DNA of 64,000 nt from JACJYE01 sp964432875 (lineage in GTDB: Bacteria; Bacteroidota; Bacteroidia; Chitinophagales; Saprospiraceae). The stretch is from assembly GCA_964432875.1 (NCBI GenBank), contig CAYSPJ010000005.1:1-64000 (forward strand), read 5' to 3'. The notes beneath the pieces were generated by a model that worked only from the letters and a program-made list of their open reading frames with translations, had not been told where the DNA came from and did not search any database. This document shows, piece by piece, positions 1-8,081 of the stretch. The stretch's first letter is position 1, and the number at the start of each line of letters is the position of its first letter. A program made the position numbers and the translations under genes.

Positions 1-37
1 GAACGAAATTCTTGACAGCCCAAGCCTTGCCCTTTCA

Positions 38-117
38 CCGCCATGCTGCGTTGCTCATCGGTCGCATAGCATTGGCTATGCTCCCTCTTCCCGCCTTGCC
101 TGACGGCGAAATGGCGG
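38..117. repeat. Nested palindrome, REP-like
   Basis: An intergenic element beyond the 3' end of gatA. Outer arms CCGCCAT (38-44) and ATGGCGG (111-117) enclose an inner perfect hairpin, GCATAGC (64-70), loop ATTG, GCTATGC (75-81). The nested layout resembles REP/BIME-type intergenic palindromes. It has no T-tract of terminator type. No second full copy was seen in the window. Confidence 0.45.
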
Positions 118-180
118 CGGCTTAACTATCAATAACTTCGTCCATGGGGCACTAGCTAAATAGTTGCTTAGGGCTGATTA

Positions 181-1638
181 TTATTTTCTTGAGGTGGCCT
201 CACTGGCACCATTGCCCATCACCCTCTTCCCAAACGCCAACAGCCGCGCCTCCTCAAACTTCGGTGCCATAATCTGCAAGCCGATTGGCAGCCCGTCCTC
301 GGGGTGGGTGCCTACGGGCAAGGCGATGGCCGGGATACCCGCCATGTTGGCCTGCACGGTGAAGATGTCGGCCAGGAACATGGCCACCGGGTCGTCCAGC
401 TTTTCGCCCAAGGGCCAGGCGGTGCCGGGGGCAGCAGGCATGAGGATGAAATCGTAGTCCTGGAAAATCGCCTCGGTCTTGTCCTTGATCAGGCGGCGCA
501 CCTTCTGGGCCTTGGCGTAATACGCATCGTAGTAGCCAGCGCTGAGCACGAAGGTGCCCAGCATGATGCGGCGCTTGACCTCGGCGCCGAAGCCCTCGCT
601 GCGCGAGCGCTTGTAGGTGCTCATCAGGTCGTCGGCATGGGGGCTGCGGTAGCCGTAGCGGATGCCGTCGTAGCGCGAGAGGTTGGAAGAAGCCTCGGCG
701 GTGGTGAGCACGTAGTAGGCGGGGATGATGTAATCGAGGTAGTCGAACTCGATGCCCTCGACGGTATGGCCGACGGTGCGCAGCCTGGCGATGAAATCTT
801 CGCAAGCCTGGCGAATACCAGGGTCGAGGCTAGGGTGCTCCAGCGCACTGCGGTAGTAGGCGATGCGGGCGGGCCCTTCAAAGGCCAGCTGCTGGGAATA
901 AGGCGGCACATCCCGCTGGCTGGCGGTGCTGTCATATTCGTCCGGTCCGGCCATAATTTCCAGCAGTAGGGCGGCATCTTCCACCGAATGAGACAAGATG
1001 CCGATCTGGTCGAAAGAAGACCCATAAGCCAGCAGGCCGTAGCGCGAGATGCGCCCGTAAGTGGGCTTGAAGCCGACCACCCCGCAAAAGGCCGCCGGCT
1101 GGCGCACCGAGCCGCCCGTATCGGAGCCGAGCGAGGCCAGGCAAGTATCTGCCTGCACTGCCACCGCCGAGCCGCCAGAGGAGCCGCCCGGCACCCGCGT
1201 AGGGTCGGCGGCGTTTTTGACCGTACCGTAATAAGACGTCTCGTTGGAAGAGCCCATGGCAAACTCGTCGCAATTGTTGCGCCCGATGAAGATTGCGCCT
1301 TCGGCCAGCAGGCGCTCCACCGCGGTGGCGGAGTAGAGCGAGGTGAAGCCATCGAGTATCTTCGAGCCGGCTGATACGCCATGCCCCGCATAGCAGATGA
1401 CGTCTTTGTGCGCAAGCACCATGCCGTGCAGCCGCCCGACGGAATCGGGTGCTTCCCGGTAGCAGGCGTCCAGTTCCCGGGCGCGGGCCAGGGCTTCTTC
1501 GGCATAAACCTCCACGTAAGCATTCAGGTGTTGATGCGCCTCGATCTGCGCCAGGTAGTACTGTACGAGGGATTCGCAGCTTTCCGCGCCGTTGCGGATG
1601 GATTGTTGGACTTCAGAGAGGGTGTTGTATTTAGGCAT
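181..1638 (-). CDS. gatA: Asp-tRNA(Asn)/Glu-tRNA(Gln) amidotransferase subunit A
   Basis: GatA is the amidase subunit of GatCAB, which makes Gln-tRNA(Gln) (and Asn-tRNA(Asn)) from mischarged tRNA by using ammonia released from glutamine. The 485-residue protein shows the amidase signature: Lys78 in LAHKDV, Ser153 in GGSSGGS and Ser177 in GSDTGGSVRQP, close in number to the Lys79/Ser154/Ser178 triad of the family. The motif GVVGFKPTYGRISRYGL is also present. I chose the ATG at 1638 (MPKYNTLSEVQQ) because it matches usual GatA N-termini; an ATG at 1665 would add nine residues. gatB and gatC are not in the window, which is common in Bacteroidota. The upstream neighbour (1665-1865) is a short remnant-like ORF on the same strand. 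Confidence 0.95.
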   Translation of the reverse strand: MPKYNTLSEVQQSIRNGAESCESLVQYYLAQIEAHQHLNAYVEVYAEEALARARELDACYREAPDSVGRLHGMVLAHKDVICYAGHGVSAGSKILDGFTSLYSATAVERLLAEGAIFIGRNNCDEFAMGSSNETSYYGTVKNAADPTRVPGGSSGGSAVAVQADTCLASLGSDTGGSVRQPAAFCGVVGFKPTYGRISRYGLLAYGSSFDQIGILSHSVEDAALLLEIMAGPDEYDSTASQRDVPPYSQQLAFEGPARIAYYRSALEHPSLDPGIRQACEDFIARLRTVGHTVEGIEFDYLDYIIPAYYVLTTAEASSNLSRYDGIRYGYRSPHADDLMSTYKRSRSEGFGAEVKRRIMLGTFVLSAGYYDAYYAKAQKVRRLIKDKTEAIFQDYDFILMPAAPGTAWPLGEKLDDPVAMFLADIFTVQANMAGIPAIALPVGTHPEDGLPIGLQIMAPKFEEARLLAFGKRVMGNGASEATSRK

Positions 1639-1664
1639 CGGCTGGTTCGGTGGTTTTGAGCGCA

Positions 1665-1865
1665 TCAGAAAGCTTTCGGCACAAATTCTTCGCGGTTGAC
1701 GATAGCCGCGCTGTCGCCCGTGGCACGGATGACAAACAGTCCTTTGTTTTCAGCCATAGTTTCGGCGCGGTCCGTTTCTTTGAACTTCACGTCCGTCTCT
1801 TTCTGGCTCAGGATGAGCTCAGCCAACAATTGCTTGAGGTCTTGGATTTCTATTTCGACATTCAT
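1665..1865 (-). pseudogene. Short coiled-coil ORF, probable gene remnant
   Basis: This 66-codon ORF starts at an ATG at 1865 (MNVEIEIQDLKQLL). The first half reads LSQKETDVKFKETDR, a heptad-like segment I recognise from N-termini of larger Bacteroidota proteins in which a coiled coil precedes a PD-(D/E)XK-type nuclease domain. Here the nuclease part is missing and the rest (about 33 residues) matches nothing I know. It could be a truncated copy of such a gene or a genuine small protein. It ends about 26 bases before the chosen gatA start, so it may be co-transcribed with gatA. An alternative upstream ATG at 1934 gives 89 residues. Confidence 0.4.
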
Positions 1866-1952
1866 CGGTGGAGCGTTTCTTTTTATGAACGCCTTGCGGC
1901 AATTAAAGGTTTCCCGGCTTTCCCTGGCATCCATGACGGCTAAAACCTCTAT

Positions 1953-2588
1953 TCACTTTGCCTGTAGCGCCCAAATTCTTTCTCTTTTTTCAGAGACTGC
2001 TGCCGATTTCAGCCTGAACCGCCGCTTCGGAGTACTAAGCAAAATCGCCGTGCCCAAGCCCGTCGCGGCCAAGCTGTAGCCGGCCACCTGCTCGTAGCGT
2101 TGCCCGTTGAAACCCTTTCCGCTATAGTTGAGGCTTACCAACGGGGCGACGACCAGCGCAGACAAGGTGCCCAGCGTCATGATGATGCCTCCCAGGTTGT
2201 GCAACTCTTCGGCGCTCACGCTACGGTAGCACATGCTTTCGATCTGATTGATCTGGAAGTTCATGGGCTGGCGGTTGTTTAGCTGCTTGAAATCTACCTG
2301 CTCCTCCTTCTTGACGCCATTGGTATAAGTCAACCATTGGCCCTCATTTTCGGGCATGATGGAAACGAGATCGCCGGAGACCTGCTGGAGCTTGCCTGCG
2401 ACCTGCCGTTTACCAGACTTGAGTTCAACCTCAGTGACAGGCATTTGCAGGCAGACATAGCTGCCTGCTTGTAGCTTTATGACGCGCTTGCCGCCGACCA
2501 AGCGCAGCTCAGCTTGCCCGTGCAGGCTACCCGCAGGTAAGCACAACGCAGCAGCAAGGAGATAGAAGAGGATAGGAGTGTGTTTCAT
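1953..2588 (-). CDS. Exported/membrane hypothetical protein
   Basis: I do not recognise this family. The start at 2588 gives a clear signal peptide (MKHTPILFYLLAAALCLPAG, cleavage probably after HGQA). The mature part has a small beta-rich region with lysines (about residues 30-110), then a hydrophobic stretch around residues 132-155 (GIIMTLGTLSALVVAPLVSL) and another around 172-185, suggesting a membrane-associated C-terminal half. The final 25 residues are basic. An in-frame ATG at 2663 was rejected because it lies inside an intergenic inverted repeat and before the signal peptide. It follows hisS on the same strand with a repeat-bearing spacer. Confidence 0.7.
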   Translation of the reverse strand: MKHTPILFYLLAAALCLPAGSLHGQAELRLVGGKRVIKLQAGSYVCLQMPVTEVELKSGKRQVAGKLQQVSGDLVSIMPENEGQWLTYTNGVKKEEQVDFKQLNNRQPMNFQINQIESMCYRSVSAEELHNLGGIIMTLGTLSALVVAPLVSLNYSGKGFNGQRYEQVAGYSLAATGLGTAILLSTPKRRFRLKSAAVSEKRERIWALQAK

Positions 2589-2608
2589 AATTGTGGTGTT
2601 AATAGTTC

Positions 2609-2655
2609 CGAGTTTCGAGTTCTGAGGCGCTCTCCGGCTCGTAGCTCGAAACTCG
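2609..2655. repeat. Intergenic inverted repeat, 11-bp perfect arms
   Basis: CGAGTTTCGAG (2609-2619) and CTCGAAACTCG (2645-2655) are perfect reverse complements around a 25-nt loop. The element lies between hisS and the exported protein gene. Related inverted repeats of similar size and wording occur at 10763-10804 and 36512-36569, so it may belong to a dispersed REP-like family. Confidence 0.55.
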
Positions 2656-2662
2656 CGGCTCA

Positions 2663-4018
2663 CTAGCCCCTAGCCGCCACTAAACGCCGCACGATCTCCT
2701 CCAGCGCCAGATTTTCCTGCCCACCCGTCGCCATATCCTTCAGGGCGAGCTGGCCGCTCTGCATCTCCTCGGCGCCGATGAGGATGACGTAGGGCGCCTG
2801 GCGGGCGTTGGCGTATTTCATCTGTTTTTTTAGCTTAGCCGGCTCGGGGTACAGCTCCGAGTTGATGCCGGCGGCGCGCAGCTTGGCTAAGCAGGGCAGG
2901 GCGTAGCGGTGGGCTGCCTCGTCAAAGGCGATGATCAGGGCTTGCAGGCTACTGCCAGTGCCCGCCGGGAAAAGGCTCAGCTCCTCCATGACATCGAAGA
3001 TGCGCTCGGCCCCAAAGGAGACGCCCACGCCCGATACGCCCTCCAGCCCAAACACGCTGGTCAGCCCGTCGTAGCGGCCGCCGCCGCCGATGCTGCCCAT
3101 CTGCGCGCCCTTGGCCTGCACCTCGAAGATGCAGCCGGTATAGTAGCTCAGCCCCCGCGCCAGGGTGATGTCGAAGCGCACTTCGTTTTTCACCTCTCCC
3201 GCGCCGAGGTAGTCGAAAAAGGCCTGTAATTCTTCCACGCCCTTCAGTCCGGTGGGGCTAGTGGCCAGCAAGCCTGGCAACTCTTGCAGCTCGCTTACCT
3301 GTAAGATGGCGCTGATTTTTTCGATGGCCGTTTCCGGGATGCCCCGCTCGCCCATCTCCTTTTTAACGCCCTCCAGCCCAATTTTGTCCAGCTTGTCGAT
3401 GGCGATGGTCATGTCCATGAACCGTTCGCTGATGCCCGCCGCTTCGGCGATGCCAGCCAGCACTTTACGGTTGTTGACCTTGATAGCGACCTCCAGCCCT
3501 AGCTTGGCGAATACCTCGTCGTAAATCTGTGCCAGTTCCGCTTCGTACAAAAGCGAATCCGAGCCGACCACATCCACATCGCACTGGTAAAATTCCTGGT
3601 AACGCCCTTTCTGCGGTCGGTCGGCCCGCCATACCGGTTGGATCTGGTAGCGCTTGAAGGGGAAGGTGATCTCATGCTGGTGCATCACTACGTAGCGGGC
3701 GAAGGGCACGGTGAGGTCGTAACGCAGGCCGCGCTTGGAGATGGAAGGCGCCAGGCGGGCCGAATCGCGGGCAGACAGGGCCTGCTCGTCGGCTTTGGCC
3801 AGATAGTCGCCGTTGTTCAGCACTTTGAAGAGGAGCTTGTCGCCCTCCTCGCCGTACTTGCCGGTCAGGGTGCTGAGGTCTTCCATGGCCGGCGTCTCGA
3901 TGGGCTGATAGCCATAGCGGACAAAGACCTCGCGCATGATGTCGAAGATGTATTGGCGCTTGAGCACTTGCTCGGGCGTGAAATCCCGGGTGCCTTTGGG
4001 GATGCTAGGTTTCATCAT
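2663..4018 (-). CDS. hisS: Histidyl-tRNA synthetase
   Basis: Class II aminoacyl-tRNA synthetase that charges tRNA(His). The 451-residue protein begins MMKPSIPKGTRDFTPEQ, the typical HisS N-terminus (KGTRDF). Motif 2 is seen as YQIQPVWRADRPQKGRYQEF, followed by QCDVDVVG. The histidine-specific block LARGLSYYTGCIFE and the glycine-rich GSIGGGGRYDGL (motif 3 region precedes FGAERI) are all present. The C-terminal anticodon-binding domain covers about residues 350-451. The start codon overlaps the stop of the RDD remnant lying downstream of pheS. An ATG three bases further in (4015) is equally possible. Confidence 0.97.
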   Translation of the reverse strand: MMKPSIPKGTRDFTPEQVLKRQYIFDIMREVFVRYGYQPIETPAMEDLSTLTGKYGEEGDKLLFKVLNNGDYLAKADEQALSARDSARLAPSISKRGLRYDLTVPFARYVVMHQHEITFPFKRYQIQPVWRADRPQKGRYQEFYQCDVDVVGSDSLLYEAELAQIYDEVFAKLGLEVAIKVNNRKVLAGIAEAAGISERFMDMTIAIDKLDKIGLEGVKKEMGERGIPETAIEKISAILQVSELQELPGLLATSPTGLKGVEELQAFFDYLGAGEVKNEVRFDITLARGLSYYTGCIFEVQAKGAQMGSIGGGGRYDGLTSVFGLEGVSGVGVSFGAERIFDVMEELSLFPAGTGSSLQALIIAFDEAAHRYALPCLAKLRAAGINSELYPEPAKLKKQMKYANARQAPYVILIGAEEMQSGQLALKDMATGGQENLALEEIVRRLVAARG

Positions 4019-4176
4019 GGTACTAAATCCTCATTTGGTGCCGCTTTGCGGCTGATGACAAAAGTTTTGGCGATTTTATCGTGCCACCCTTGCTGTCTCT
4101 CATCCCAAAAAGCCCAGGCGAAGCCCAGGTAAAAGACCGCGTAAGAGAGCACTTTCTGCGCAGCGTTTTGAGGGCT
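4015..4176 (-). pseudogene. C-terminal remnant of an RDD-family membrane protein
   Basis: Directly after the pheS stop codon the same frame stays open for 53 codons and reads as the end of an RDD-family protein: a hydrophobic segment (KVLSYAVFYLGFAWAFWDER) followed by QQGWHDKIAKTFVISRK. The pattern of a transmembrane helix followed by D-x-(x)-Q-G-x-H-D-K-x-A-x-T-x-V is the hallmark of the last helix of RDD domains (PF06271). No start codon or upstream RDD sequence exists, since pheS occupies it. Its TGA overlaps the hisS ATG. I infer that a complete RDD gene once sat here, co-oriented with hisS, and that a deletion removed its 5' part. Confidence 0.7.
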
Positions 4177-5214
4177 TTACCAAGCCGACGCGAACTGCCG
4201 CAAAAAGCGCACATCGTTTTCGAAGAAGAGGCGGATGTCGCCGATGTCATAAAGGCGCAGTGCCTGCCGCTCGATGCCCATGCCAAAAGCAAAGCCGGTA
4301 TATTTTTCAGAATCGATGCCGCAGGCCTCGAGCGTCGCTGGGTCTACCATACCGCAGCCGAGGATTTCCAGCCAGCCGGTGCCCTTGGTGAGCCGGTAAT
4401 CCTTCTCGGTAGCCGTGCCGAGGTATACATCCATCTCAGCGCTGGGCTCGGTGAAGGGGAAGAAAGACGGCCGCAGGCGGATTTTAGCCTCGGGGCCAAA
4501 CATTTCGCGGGCGAAGTAGAGCAGCGTCTGTTTCAGGTCGGCGAAAGAGACGTTCTCGTCCACGTACAAGCCCTCTACCTGGTGGAACTGGCAGTGCGAG
4601 CGGGCCGAGATCGTTTCGTTGCGATACACCCGCCCCGGTGCGATGATGCGGATGGGCGGCTTCTGCCGGGTCATCACCCGCGCCTGCACCGGCGAGGTAT
4701 GGGTGCGCAGCAGCATCTCGGTGCTACCCTGCAGGTAGAAAGTGTCCTGCATGTCGCGGGCTGGATGGTCTTCCGGCGTATTCATAGCCGTAAAGTTGTG
4801 CCAGTCGTCTTCAATCTCGCGGTCGTCGGCCACCACGAAGCCGATGCGCTCAAAAATTTTGACGATGCGGTTGAGGGTGATGGCGATGGGGTGGCGGGCA
4901 CCTAGTTCCAGCGGTTCACCGGGGGCGCTGAGGTCTAGCTTGAGGGGGCCGCTTTCCTCGGCGGCGCCATCCAGTTGAGCCTTGAGAGCCTCGTATTTTG
5001 CCTCGGCCGCTTCCTTTGCCGCGTTGACCAATTGGCCGTACTCTTTCTTGCGCTCGTCCTCGATATGGCGGATCTCTCCAAAAAGTGGCTTGATGATATT
5101 CTTTGAGCCTATATATTGGATGCGGAATTGCTCCAGTTCCTCCCGGGTTTGCGGCTGCGCCGCCTCGATATCAGCCTGCAGGCTGCTGACTTTGGCAAAA
5201 ATTTCTGCGGACAT
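4177..5214 (-). CDS. pheS: Phenylalanyl-tRNA synthetase alpha subunit
   Basis: Catalytic alpha subunit of the alpha2beta2 enzyme that charges tRNA(Phe). The 345-residue protein has the N-terminal coiled-coil arm (about 1-90, with GSKNIIKPLFGEI), motif 2 around HNFTAMNTPEDHPARD and RTHTSPVQARVM, and motif 3 as GFAFGMGIERQALRLYDIGD. The C-terminus (DIRLFFENDVRFLRQF) is full length. I chose the ATG at 5214 (MSAEIFAKV); the frame is open to 5280 but the extra residues do not resemble PheS. pheT is not in the window. The RDD fragment follows in frame after the stop codon. Confidence 0.96.
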   Translation of the reverse strand: MSAEIFAKVSSLQADIEAAQPQTREELEQFRIQYIGSKNIIKPLFGEIRHIEDERKKEYGQLVNAAKEAAEAKYEALKAQLDGAAEESGPLKLDLSAPGEPLELGARHPIAITLNRIVKIFERIGFVVADDREIEDDWHNFTAMNTPEDHPARDMQDTFYLQGSTEMLLRTHTSPVQARVMTRQKPPIRIIAPGRVYRNETISARSHCQFHQVEGLYVDENVSFADLKQTLLYFAREMFGPEAKIRLRPSFFPFTEPSAEMDVYLGTATEKDYRLTKGTGWLEILGCGMVDPATLEACGIDSEKYTGFAFGMGIERQALRLYDIGDIRLFFENDVRFLRQFASAW

Positions 5215-5325
5215 AGCTCTGTTTTTTCCGTCAATGAAGCCGCAAAGATAAAGTTTTTGCCGGATTTCTGCTGGTAACATCAGGGAAGTTTATAGCGCGG
5301 TCCCTGTAAGGTTTCCCAAAATAAA

Positions 5326-5385
5326 CTTGCCCAGAAAGGGAGCAAGGGTGATTTGAACCACAGCGCTGCACGCTTTCTGGGCAAG
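5326..5385 (-). terminator. Inverted repeat with T-rich tail, terminator candidate
   Basis: CTTGCCCAGAAAG (5326-5338) and CTTTCTGGGCAAG (5373-5385) are perfect 13-bp arms around a 34-nt loop. On the minus strand the hairpin is followed by TTTATTTTG, so it probably ends the GIN-protein transcript before pheS. The large loop is unusual for an intrinsic terminator. Confidence 0.45.
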
Positions 5386-5426
5386 GATGGTGGGTTGCAG
5401 TCAAGTTTACCAGAGGGGCTATAGGC

Positions 5427-6065
5427 CTACATCGTCTCCACTTTGCCGCTGCCCGCTACGCTGGAGGATACTTTTTCCGCGCTCCTATACTTCACTTTGC
5501 CGCTGCCGGCGATGGAAACACTGAGCTTTTTTACGGTGCCTACCATCGTGCTGCCGCTTCCGGAAATATCGACCGAGCAGTCCTGCCCATTGAAGTCAGA
5601 CAGGTCCACATCGCCGCTGCCGGCCACGCTGACGCTGATGTTTTTGCCGCTGCCTTCAAGCTGGATGTTGCCGCTGCCGGCGATAGAAATATCGAGGTTC
5701 TTCTGGCTGTCGAATTTGTTTTTGCCAATGATATCCCCCGATCCGGCGATGGAAATGCCCTCGACCTGAGGCATGGTGATGTATAGGGTGACGCCTTTCG
5801 TGTTGCTGCTGCGCATGGTTTTGTTTTTGTGCTTGATCTGCAGGCTGCCGTTTTTGACGACGTACTCAATCTCATCGAGCTGGCTGTCGGGGCCCTCAGC
5901 CTCTACTTTGTTTTCGCCTTGCATCAGGTAAACTTTTGCCGAGATGCTCAGCCCGATAGAAGTAAAGTCACCATTTACGGACACGTTTCTTTTAGAACTG
6001 CTCTGTGCAACGCAGGCGACATTCAGCAACGCAAGTGCAAGGAGCAGGAATGACATCTTTTTCAT
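5427..6065 (-). CDS. GIN-domain (DUF2807) exported protein
   Basis: Putative cell-surface protein of the DUF2807 family (GIN domain, 'auto-transporter adhesin head'), widespread in Bacteroidota. The 212-residue protein starts with a signal peptide (MKKMSFLLLALALLNVACVA), which also contains a possible lipobox (NVAC). The body is a right-handed beta-solenoid-like array in which the phrase S-I/V-A-G-S-G-x recurs at least five times (for example ISIAGSGDI, SVAGSGDVD, SSVAGSGKVE). The entry region NGDFTSIGLSISAKVYL is typical for the family. Its function is not established; surface adhesion or scaffold roles are guesses. It is a single gene followed by the terminator-like repeat at 5326-5385. Confidence 0.85.
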   Translation of the reverse strand: MKKMSFLLLALALLNVACVAQSSSKRNVSVNGDFTSIGLSISAKVYLMQGENKVEAEGPDSQLDEIEYVVKNGSLQIKHKNKTMRSSNTKGVTLYITMPQVEGISIAGSGDIIGKNKFDSQKNLDISIAGSGNIQLEGSGKNISVSVAGSGDVDLSDFNGQDCSVDISGSGSTMVGTVKKLSVSIAGSGKVKYRSAEKVSSSVAGSGKVETM

Positions 6066-6348
6066 GGTAGGTGGTTTTTATGTTTGAAAAAATGCGGTTT
6101 GACATCTTTTTGGAAACGGGGTAACTCATTAGACGAGAGCTGCCAGGAAAAGGATGCAAATGGATGCCTTCCCCCCCTATGCGCGCAGCAATAAAAGCGA
6201 TACGAGCTGGGCTGGTTATATTTCATTTGATTTTTTATTTTGGCTTTTCGGGGAATATTCGCTTCTTTGCGCGTGCTTGGGCTGTAATGGTGAATATTTT
6301 TTGCTGATAAGGCAGGTTTCAGGCACATTATTATAATTATATGGTGTT

Positions 6349-7890
6349 ATGACGACTAGTATGAAACCGACCAGCCGATCCTACTTATACTTGCTATCCT
6401 TCCTGGAAGGTGGCTGCGTGATGGCTTGCGAACTGATTGGGGCCAAAATGCTGGCTCCTTACTTTGGCACTTCCCTTTACGTATGGGCCGCCGCGCTGGG
6501 CATCACCCTGGGCGGCTTGATGACGGGCTACTTCCTGGGCGGTATCGTTTCCCGCCGGATGGCCGACAACCTGAAGGCCTTGTATCTCGTGCTGATAGCT
6601 GCAGCAGCCTTTTTGTTCCTGATGCCTTTCACCAGCGATTGGATCATGGAATCGGCCTTGGGCCTGGGCCTGCAGCCGGGCGCAGTGCTATCGCTGTTCA
6701 TCTTCATGTTTCCTCCCCTGGTGTTTATGGGCATGGTGTCACCTCTCATTATCAATTTACTCACCAGAGAGGTGAAAGGTGCCGGCAATAGCGCGGGCAA
6801 TGTATATGCCATTTCGACCCTGGGCGGTATACTGGTCACTTTCCTGATGGGCTTTTACGTCATCCCTGAATTTGGCATCTCCCGCCCGGCCATCATCAGC
6901 GGCTTTATACTAGGAGTGCTGCCGGCGATTTCGCTGCTGCGGCACAACAAGAACCTGACGGGCATGGCTGTGCTCCTCCTCATGGCCGTCTTGGGGCTGG
7001 CCCGCCCGCCCCACCCGGAAGCCGCCTGGGAATACAAGACGCTCTACTATTCGGAAGGCATCATGGGGCAGCTCAAAGTGATTGACTTTCACATGCCCGA
7101 AACTGGCCGTGAAATCCGGAGTATGGTTGTCAACAACACCTTGCAGACCATGATGGATGTTTCCGACTCCGAGTATGACTACTGGCCTTATACCCGGCTC
7201 ATCCCTTACTTTGCTGCCGCTTATCCGGCGGGCAGCCGCACCCTGCTGCTGGGCATGGGCGGCGGCACCCTGGTGCGGCGGCTCGACTCGCTGCAGTTCG
7301 AGCAGGATATCGTGGAAATCGACAAGCGCATTAAGGACGTGGCCATTGAATATTTTGGATTGGGCGAGGGATATAATATCGCGATTGATGATGCGCGCCA
7401 TTTTGTGCGCATTGCTGAAACTGCTTATAGCGTCATCATCTATGACGTCTTCAAAGGAGAATCGGCACCCGAACATGTGCTGACCCAGGATGGTCTGGAG
7501 GAAGCTAAGAAAGTACTGGCATCTGATGGGCTGATACTCATCAATTTCTATGGCTATCTGGACGGGAGCCTTGGGCTGCTAACCCGTTCCATCGCTAAAA
7601 CCTTGCAGAGCAGTGGCTTTGATTTTCAACTCTACGCCACCCCCGGGCCGCCCGACCAGCGCAATATCGTATTGGCAGCATGGCGGCAAGATAGCTCTTC
7701 GCCTCTGGAGCGCCAAACAGCGCCAAACCGGCGGCCTGCGCTTTCCTATGAGCCTATCCCCATGCCTAGCCCCGACTTGAGCGATGCGCTGGTATTGACC
7801 GATGAAAAACCACAGTTGAAACTTTTTGCCAGCGCTGCCATGCAGTGGAGGCGGCTGTATAATGCCTATTTTATACAGATGAATCACTAA
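6349..7890 (+). CDS. Membrane-fused spermidine synthase-like protein
   Basis: A fusion of a multi-pass membrane domain (about residues 12-220, several helices of MFS-like type including the early motif ACELIGAKMLAPYFGTS) and a cytosolic spermidine-synthase/methyltransferase-like domain (about 225-445). In the latter LLLGMGGGTLVRRL matches the nucleotide-binding loop, VEIDKRIKDVA the acidic residue after strand beta2, IDDARHF the next motif and YDVFKGESAPEHV the position of the catalytic Asp region. Such 'fused MFS/spermidine synthase' proteins are common but their substrate is unproven. The last 60 residues are low in conservation. The start is either 6349 or the ATG at 6361 (MKPTSR). No other polyamine gene is nearby. 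Confidence 0.85.
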   Translation: MTTSMKPTSRSYLYLLSFLEGGCVMACELIGAKMLAPYFGTSLYVWAAALGITLGGLMTGYFLGGIVSRRMADNLKALYLVLIAAAAFLFLMPFTSDWIMESALGLGLQPGAVLSLFIFMFPPLVFMGMVSPLIINLLTREVKGAGNSAGNVYAISTLGGILVTFLMGFYVIPEFGISRPAIISGFILGVLPAISLLRHNKNLTGMAVLLLMAVLGLARPPHPEAAWEYKTLYYSEGIMGQLKVIDFHMPETGREIRSMVVNNTLQTMMDVSDSEYDYWPYTRLIPYFAAAYPAGSRTLLLGMGGGTLVRRLDSLQFEQDIVEIDKRIKDVAIEYFGLGEGYNIAIDDARHFVRIAETAYSVIIYDVFKGESAPEHVLTQDGLEEAKKVLASDGLILINFYGYLDGSLGLLTRSIAKTLQSSGFDFQLYATPGPPDQRNIVLAAWRQDSSSPLERQTAPNRRPALSYEPIPMPSPDLSDALVLTDEKPQLKLFASAAMQWRRLYNAYFIQMNH

Positions 7891-8081
7891 AAGTGCAACT
7901 TAATATTTTGGGTTTAACAATGGCCACAAAAAAATGACATAAAAAAATAGCATTAATAACTTTTTTATTTGTATACTTGCCGACATTTTATTGTAATCGC
8001 TTGACAGGCAGCGATAATAAAGATAAAATGGCAAATAACGTCAAGAACTACTTTTTTTATAACAATCAAAAACAGGTTAGT

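Noticed and set aside
304..969. Plus-strand open frame of 221 codons opposite gatA
   Set aside because: It mirrors gatA in an antisense frame and has Gly/Val/Ala/His-rich composition without domain features.
4081..4905. Plus-strand open frame of 274 codons opposite pheS
   Set aside because: Antisense shadow of pheS; the pheS motifs on the minus strand are decisive.
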